A stretch of DNA of 21,005 nt from Shewanellaceae bacterium UBA2521 (lineage in GTDB: Bacteria > Pseudomonadota > Gammaproteobacteria > Enterobacterales > Shewanellaceae). A program made the position numbers and the translations under genes. This document shows positions 18,111 through 21,005 of this stretch, piece after piece; the first letter of the stretch is position 1, and each line of letters opens with the position of its first letter. The stretch is taken from positions 759 through 21,763 of the forward strand of contig DDNL01000079.1 of the NCBI GenBank assembly GCA_002341165.1, given 5' to 3'. Under the pieces are notes generated by a model, which saw only the letters and a list, made by a program, of their open reading frames with translations, was not told where the DNA came from and did not search any database.

Positions 18111-18893
18111 ATGTCAAAGAAACAGAGAAAAATGCAAGAAATATGTGCTAATATGCAGCAATGGACAAGAGAAAACATGCACAGTCTAGATATATATGAA
18201 TGTAACTATTCGTATTATGATTTAGAGGAAAAAATATGGATAACATTACCTTGCGTATATCCTTGGTACAGGGAGTATATAGATAAAAGCTTAGATCACC
18301 TTATCTACCATAGATTAAAACCAGGATTTAGATACTGGAAAAATACAGATTTGGTCTATCGAAAGTATAAAGGTTTTGTTAATTATAGTGATGAGCAGAG
18401 TGTCTATAAATGTGACCTCATCAAGAAAAATAAGCAAAGGTATGAATTACTTGTGTTGAGTTGCAAGCACCCTATACCCGTAGAAAAATATGCTCAAATA
18501 TATCAAAAATTTCATCAAATATCATACGATGCGCATGAGTTAATGTTAGAAAATCCTGAATTAATACATGATTTTAGAGGATATGATATTTTCTTAGAAA
18601 GAAAAGAAGAGAAATCAAAACAACGTGAAGCTAACAATGTATCAAAATCAGAAATTTTTCAATTCAATGGATTTAATTTAAATAAACATGAAATAGAGAT
18701 CATAGAAGAATTAATATCTCTGATGAGTTATCAAGAGATTGCCTCTAAACATAACATAAAAGTAGAAGCTGTTTATGAATGTATAGAACATATAAAATTT
18801 AAACTTAAAGTATCCAAATATCCTGATTCTCACTTATTTAAGAAACTCAGAGAAAACAGCGTTCTGATGTCATGCATTAATAGTTACATATAG
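18111..18893 (+). CDS. Protein with C-terminal LuxR-like helix-turn-helix, paralogue 1
   Basis: This is a 260-residue protein of unrecognised N-terminal type (about residues 1-165, rich in Tyr, Trp and charged residues). A Lys/Glu-rich linker joins it to a C-terminal HTH of the LuxR/GerE kind. The FNLNKHEIEIIEELI block starts near residue 188, followed by SYQEIASKHNIKVEAVYECIEHIKFKL, in which the second helix-turn-helix is visible. It has the overall layout of a ligand-sensing domain plus DNA-binding domain, but no ligand-binding motif is recognisable. I use the ATG at 18111; the codon before it is TTG and could extend it by one residue. The ribosome binding site is poor (AGG about 20 nt upstream). 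The gene is followed at once by a paralogue with a similar plan, and both are strongly AT-rich. Probably a transcription regulator; target unknown. Confidence 0.72.
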   Translation: MSKKQRKMQEICANMQQWTRENMHSLDIYECNYSYYDLEEKIWITLPCVYPWYREYIDKSLDHLIYHRLKPGFRYWKNTDLVYRKYKGFVNYSDEQSVYKCDLIKKNKQRYELLVLSCKHPIPVEKYAQIYQKFHQISYDAHELMLENPELIHDFRGYDIFLERKEEKSKQREANNVSKSEIFQFNGFNLNKHEIEIIEELISLMSYQEIASKHNIKVEAVYECIEHIKFKLKVSKYPDSHLFKKLRENSVLMSCINSYI

Positions 18894-18904
18894 TGGTAGA
18901 TAAA

Positions 18905-19684
18905 ATGGATCATAAGGATATATACCATCAGAAAATAGAGTCATACTCTGAAATGATGAAAGAATGGATGAAAAGAAATATACATAATGAAAACATTAAA
19001 ACCATATCTCATCTAGAAGTTAGCTTAAAAAATAAGTCAATAGAAATGATGACTAATGATCTAATTTGGTACTCTATATTTTGGGAGAATAATTTAGATG
19101 AATCAATTTCTCTACAATTGCAAAATACATGTACTCATTGGAGTAAATTGCCTAAAAAATATCAAGACATTTTAGATTGTTATTACCCTAATACAGAAAT
19201 AGTAGACTATTGCTTCCAATATCAAACATCCTATCACTTATTTTGTATTCATTCCGAAATTCCATTATCACTTTCTGAAGAAGCTTTATTGTTTAAAGCT
19301 TTACCCACTTTAAAATACCACATATATAAAATAAAAAAAGATAATAAAAATAAATATAAATTACCCATAAGAGATAAAAACATATTTAAATTAAATAAAT
19401 TAGATAAAGAGGAGCCCGAAAAAATAAAAAACAAAGAAAAACGTTATAGATTTGGAGATATCAATCTCACAGCATTAGAAATAAAATATATGCTATGCCT
19501 AATATCTCTCATGTCCCAAAAAGAAATAGCCTATCATCATAAAGTATCTGAAACTTCTGTCCGAAAAATAATTATTAATGTTAAAAAAAAATACGGTAAT
19601 GAACATATGTCAAACTCTAAACTTTTTACAGAACTCAGAAAAAGTGGCGTTACATTAACTTATTTAGATCACTTATTACCTTAG
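18905..19684 (+). CDS. Protein with C-terminal LuxR-like helix-turn-helix, paralogue 2
   Basis: This 259-residue protein shares the layout of the preceding gene. The N-terminus has MMKEWMKRNIH, comparable to NMQQWTRENMH in paralogue 1. A Trp/Tyr-rich region, a Lys-rich linker and a C-terminal HTH follow; the HTH begins INLTALEIKYMLCLISLM near residue 186 and continues SQKEIAYHHKVSETSV. The ATG at 18905 lies 11 bp after the paralogue 1 stop. A GTG at 18893 that overlaps that stop by one base would add four residues and is an alternative start. The two genes are surely co-transcribed. No terminator is visible after the stop. The tandem arrangement suggests an old duplication with substantial divergence, possibly giving a heterodimeric regulator, though that is only inference. 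Confidence 0.72.
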   Translation: MDHKDIYHQKIESYSEMMKEWMKRNIHNENIKTISHLEVSLKNKSIEMMTNDLIWYSIFWENNLDESISLQLQNTCTHWSKLPKKYQDILDCYYPNTEIVDYCFQYQTSYHLFCIHSEIPLSLSEEALLFKALPTLKYHIYKIKKDNKNKYKLPIRDKNIFKLNKLDKEEPEKIKNKEKRYRFGDINLTALEIKYMLCLISLMSQKEIAYHHKVSETSVRKIIINVKKKYGNEHMSNSKLFTELRKSGVTLTYLDHLLP

Positions 19685-19773
19685 TCTAGGATAGTTTTAT
19701 TATAAAAAATTTATATACAACTCTTCTATAAGAACAAGTCTTCAAAATCTCAAGATAAATATTTACCAAAGAC

Positions 19774-19854
19774 TGTAGTGCGCTCAATCAACAAGAAACC
19801 TCTTTGAAACCTATGGACGAAGTTGAAAAGTTTCTAGGTATGCACACCAAATGA
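19774..19854 (+). pseudogene. Remnant of a second alpha/beta hydrolase gene (last 26 codons)
   Basis: The bases encode CSALNQQETSLKPMDEV and onward to the stop, identical to hydrolase residues 473-498 except Arg496 to His. Nothing upstream of 19771 resembles the rest of the hydrolase, so 95% of the gene is missing. The 89 bp between the HTH gene 2 stop and this remnant are AT-rich with no recognised feature. The match is in frame and retains the native stop codon. Confidence 0.88.
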
Positions 19855-19885
19855 CATAAAGTGAAAGAAAAGAATGAAGTGATCA

Positions 19886-19908
19886 AACCACCTTCGCGGT
19901 GGTTTTTT
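19886..19908 (+). terminator. Duplicated rho-independent terminator
   Basis: The same 7-bp stem as at 17785 (19886-19892 with 19898-19904) is kept, with a different loop (TTCGC instead of TTTAC) and a following T run. The intact stem beside a changed loop suggests retained function. It may now terminate the HTH gene transcript. Confidence 0.85.
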
Positions 19909-20120
19909 ATAGAGTAAAACCAAGCTGCCCATCATATCAGCAGTTGAAAAAGCTTTATCCAGCAAACTTAAATTAATCTGTTTTGGCTGGGTGTCTTGTA
20001 TTTCTTGTATTTCTGTATTTTTTTCCTGTCCGGTTTTTCTTGCTGAGGTACAACTTGGGTTTGAATATCTATCTCTCATCTAGATAAAAAAATCAGAGCA
20101 TGCTTGGTTCACTTTAACAT
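19909..20120. other. Spacer between the hydrolase remnant and the cupin-like gene
   Basis: The first part is the tail of repeat copy B. The rest has a TTTCTTGTATTTC-type pyrimidine-rich stretch near 19995-20040. I see no gene; the open frame on the minus strand across 19834-20079 overlaps the repeat and looks like a chance frame. Confidence 0.5.
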
Positions 20121-20507
20121 TTAGACTTCTTCAAACCTTCTATCTTGTTCAATATCAGCGATAGCATTACACTCCATCATCAAAATATCGGTTATGGCTT
20201 CAACATTGTGGGTCACAAAAGGTTGAATCTCAATCTGTGCTGGAGCTTCAATGTTCTGTGAATAAGCTGTTGTGGTTTCAATTTTACGATAAGAAAGAAG
20301 TATTGTACCTTGAAGTAATAAAAATATTTTAGGTTGGGTGGCTTGGCTAAGTCCTTCATGGTACGTATTGCCCGATAAGCTACCTTTTTTTCTTGTTAAG
20401 TAAATGAATTCTTGTTGCTGTCTGCATAAAGCAAAATCATACGTTGCGCCTCGCTCTCCAGAGGAAAGCAGGTTGAAGGGGGTCACTTGAACTAAATTTT
20501 TATCCAT
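20121..20507 (-). CDS. Small cupin-like protein
   Basis: The 128-residue protein begins with a segment containing GERGATYDF and continues with beta-strand-like stretches: IFLLLQGTILLSY, then IEIQPFVTHNVEAITDILMME, ending IADIEQDRRFEEV. The pattern of an early GERG turn, an LLQG turn, a PFVTHN turn and a charged tail resembles single-domain RmlC-like cupins, such as the sugar-nucleotide isomerase (FdtA-like) group. The family name is an inference from pattern, and no clear set of metal-binding His residues is present. No glycan biosynthesis neighbours lie in the window to support that role. The start ATG at 20507 has no strong ribosome binding site. A 37-codon frame upstream (20605-20492) overlaps this start. 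Confidence 0.55.
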   Translation of the reverse strand: MDKNLVQVTPFNLLSSGERGATYDFALCRQQQEFIYLTRKKGSLSGNTYHEGLSQATQPKIFLLLQGTILLSYRKIETTTAYSQNIEAPAQIEIQPFVTHNVEAITDILMMECNAIADIEQDRRFEEV

Positions 20508-20605
20508 ATATAAAGTTTCTCTAAATAGTGTAAAGTATCATAGCATCTATAGCGTTGTAACCAATCAGAAGGCGTAAACTCTAAAGCATTTTCTTGAATT
20601 AACAT
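20492..20605 (-). other. Short open frame overlapping the start of the cupin-like gene
   Basis: ATG to TAG encodes 37 residues including EFTPSDWLQRYRC, ending 14 nt inside the cupin-like gene. It has no ribosome binding site. It could be an upstream leader peptide, the trace of an N-terminal extension lost by frameshift, or chance. I do not recognise it. On the same strand, 20700-20635 also reads as a short stretch bounded by stops (FKFDISIDPAKKYHELKQAG), which may be debris of another gene. Confidence 0.2.
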
Positions 20606-20747
20606 CTATTGAAAGTGGTGAGTTTATCCTGCTTGTTTGAGCTCATGGTATTTTTTTGCTGGATCAATTGAGATATCGAACTTAAATCCATACTTCTTTA
20701 TCCCTTAAAATAAACCCAAGTTCTTATGTTAAATGAGTTGTTCGATG

Positions 20748-20945
20748 CATCTAACTCAACATAAGAATTGCAATTTATCTCCTATTTTTACAAGAAGAGC
20801 ATCAACGCACAAAGACATAGCTTTCTATCATCAGTGCTCTGCAACAGCTATTCAAAAAGTCATTATGAACATAAAAAAGTTAGCTCAAGACTCTATGCCT
20901 TGCTCTAGATGCTCGATGCTCAAAGAGCGTGGCGTGGTGTGCTGA
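20748..20945 (+). pseudogene. Degenerate third copy of the LuxR-like HTH domain
   Basis: From about 20811 the frame reads KDIAFYHQCSATAIQKVIMN and continues IKKL, matching KEIAYHHKVSETSVRKIIIN and VKKK of HTH paralogue 2 at 11 of 23 positions by hand count. It ends with a tail KERGVVC comparable to LRKSGVTL. Upstream of this the matching residues lie in other frames: HLT at 20748 in the first frame, then ELQFISYFYKK in a second frame. That implies at least two frameshifts. The N-terminal sensing domain is absent, so this is a broken, non-functional paralogue. Confidence 0.65.
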
Positions 20946-20955
20946 TTGGATTAGC

Positions 20956-20969
20956 GCATAAATTTATGC
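20956..20969. repeat. Perfect 14-bp palindrome
   Basis: GCATAAATTTATGC is identical to its reverse complement. It lies 11 bp beyond the HTH pseudogene stop. It could be an operator-like site or chance in AT-rich DNA. Confidence 0.6.
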
Positions 20970-21005
20970 CTGAATCTTGTTTGCAGTCAGTAAGCTAGAT
21001 TCAGG
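20969..21005. repeat. 8-bp inverted repeat with 21-bp spacer at the window edge
   Basis: CCTGAATC (20969-20976) and GATTCAGG (20998-21005) are perfect inverted copies. The right arm is cut by the window end and may continue. A terminator, mobile-element end or hairpin are all possible; no T tract can be seen. Confidence 0.45.

Larger units (their letters stand above)
19774..19956 (+). repeat. Direct repeat copy B: hydrolase tail plus terminator
   Basis: This is the partner of 17673-17854, lying 2101 bp downstream in the same orientation. Together the copies bracket the two HTH genes exactly. Similarity fades after about 19981. Confidence 0.93.

Noticed and set aside
19834..20079. An 81-codon minus-strand frame after the hydrolase remnant
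   Set aside because: It runs antisense through the repeat and terminator, has no start signal and no recognisable protein pattern.

Overview
The window looks like a chromosomal accessory region (a defence island with degrading flanks) from a low-GC bacterium, most likely a gammaproteobacterium. The closest feel is Legionellales-type genomes, because of the AT-rich flanks and a family of small proteins ending in a LuxR-like helix-turn-helix. That placement is an impression, not a phylogenetic result. Base composition is uneven: hand counts of single 60-base lines give about 52% GC in pglX (9481-9540) and 20% in a flanking regulator gene (18661-18720). This would fit acquisition of the central block by transfer.

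Layout. Positions 1-502 hold no convincing gene. A KAP-family P-loop NTPase (503-2074, +) follows, with a 12-bp tandem repeat at its N-terminus. It converges on a complete type 1 BREX phage-defence operon on the minus strand (15722 down to 2174), in the canonical order brxA-brxB-brxC-pglX-pglZ-brxL with gaps of 8 to 48 bp. A hairpin at 2084-2108 separates the two. About 530 bp of AT-rich spacer then leads to a divergent gene for an exported alpha/beta hydrolase (16257-17753, +). After that come two adjacent paralogous genes with C-terminal LuxR-like HTH domains (18111-19684, +). Next is a second copy of the hydrolase gene's last 26 codons and its terminator (about 19774-19956), a small cupin-like gene (20507-20121, -), and a broken third HTH copy (20748-20945).

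How the genes work together. BREX type 1 marks host DNA through the PglX adenine methyltransferase and blocks replication of unmodified phage. BrxA, BrxB, the ATPase BrxC, the phosphatase-fold PglZ and the AAA+ protein BrxL are the other components. The KAP NTPase may be an additional defence gene; the KAP family includes the phage-exclusion protein PifA. The right-hand 5 kb looks like a gene-turnover zone, with duplicated hydrolase ends, paralogous regulators and pseudogene debris.

The core system is known. The points most worth a second look are the repeat-bearing KAP NTPase beside BREX, the AT-rich mosaic inside the presumed target-recognition part of PglX, the loss of the Lon catalytic lysine in BrxL, and the duplicated hydrolase tail bracketing the HTH gene pair.
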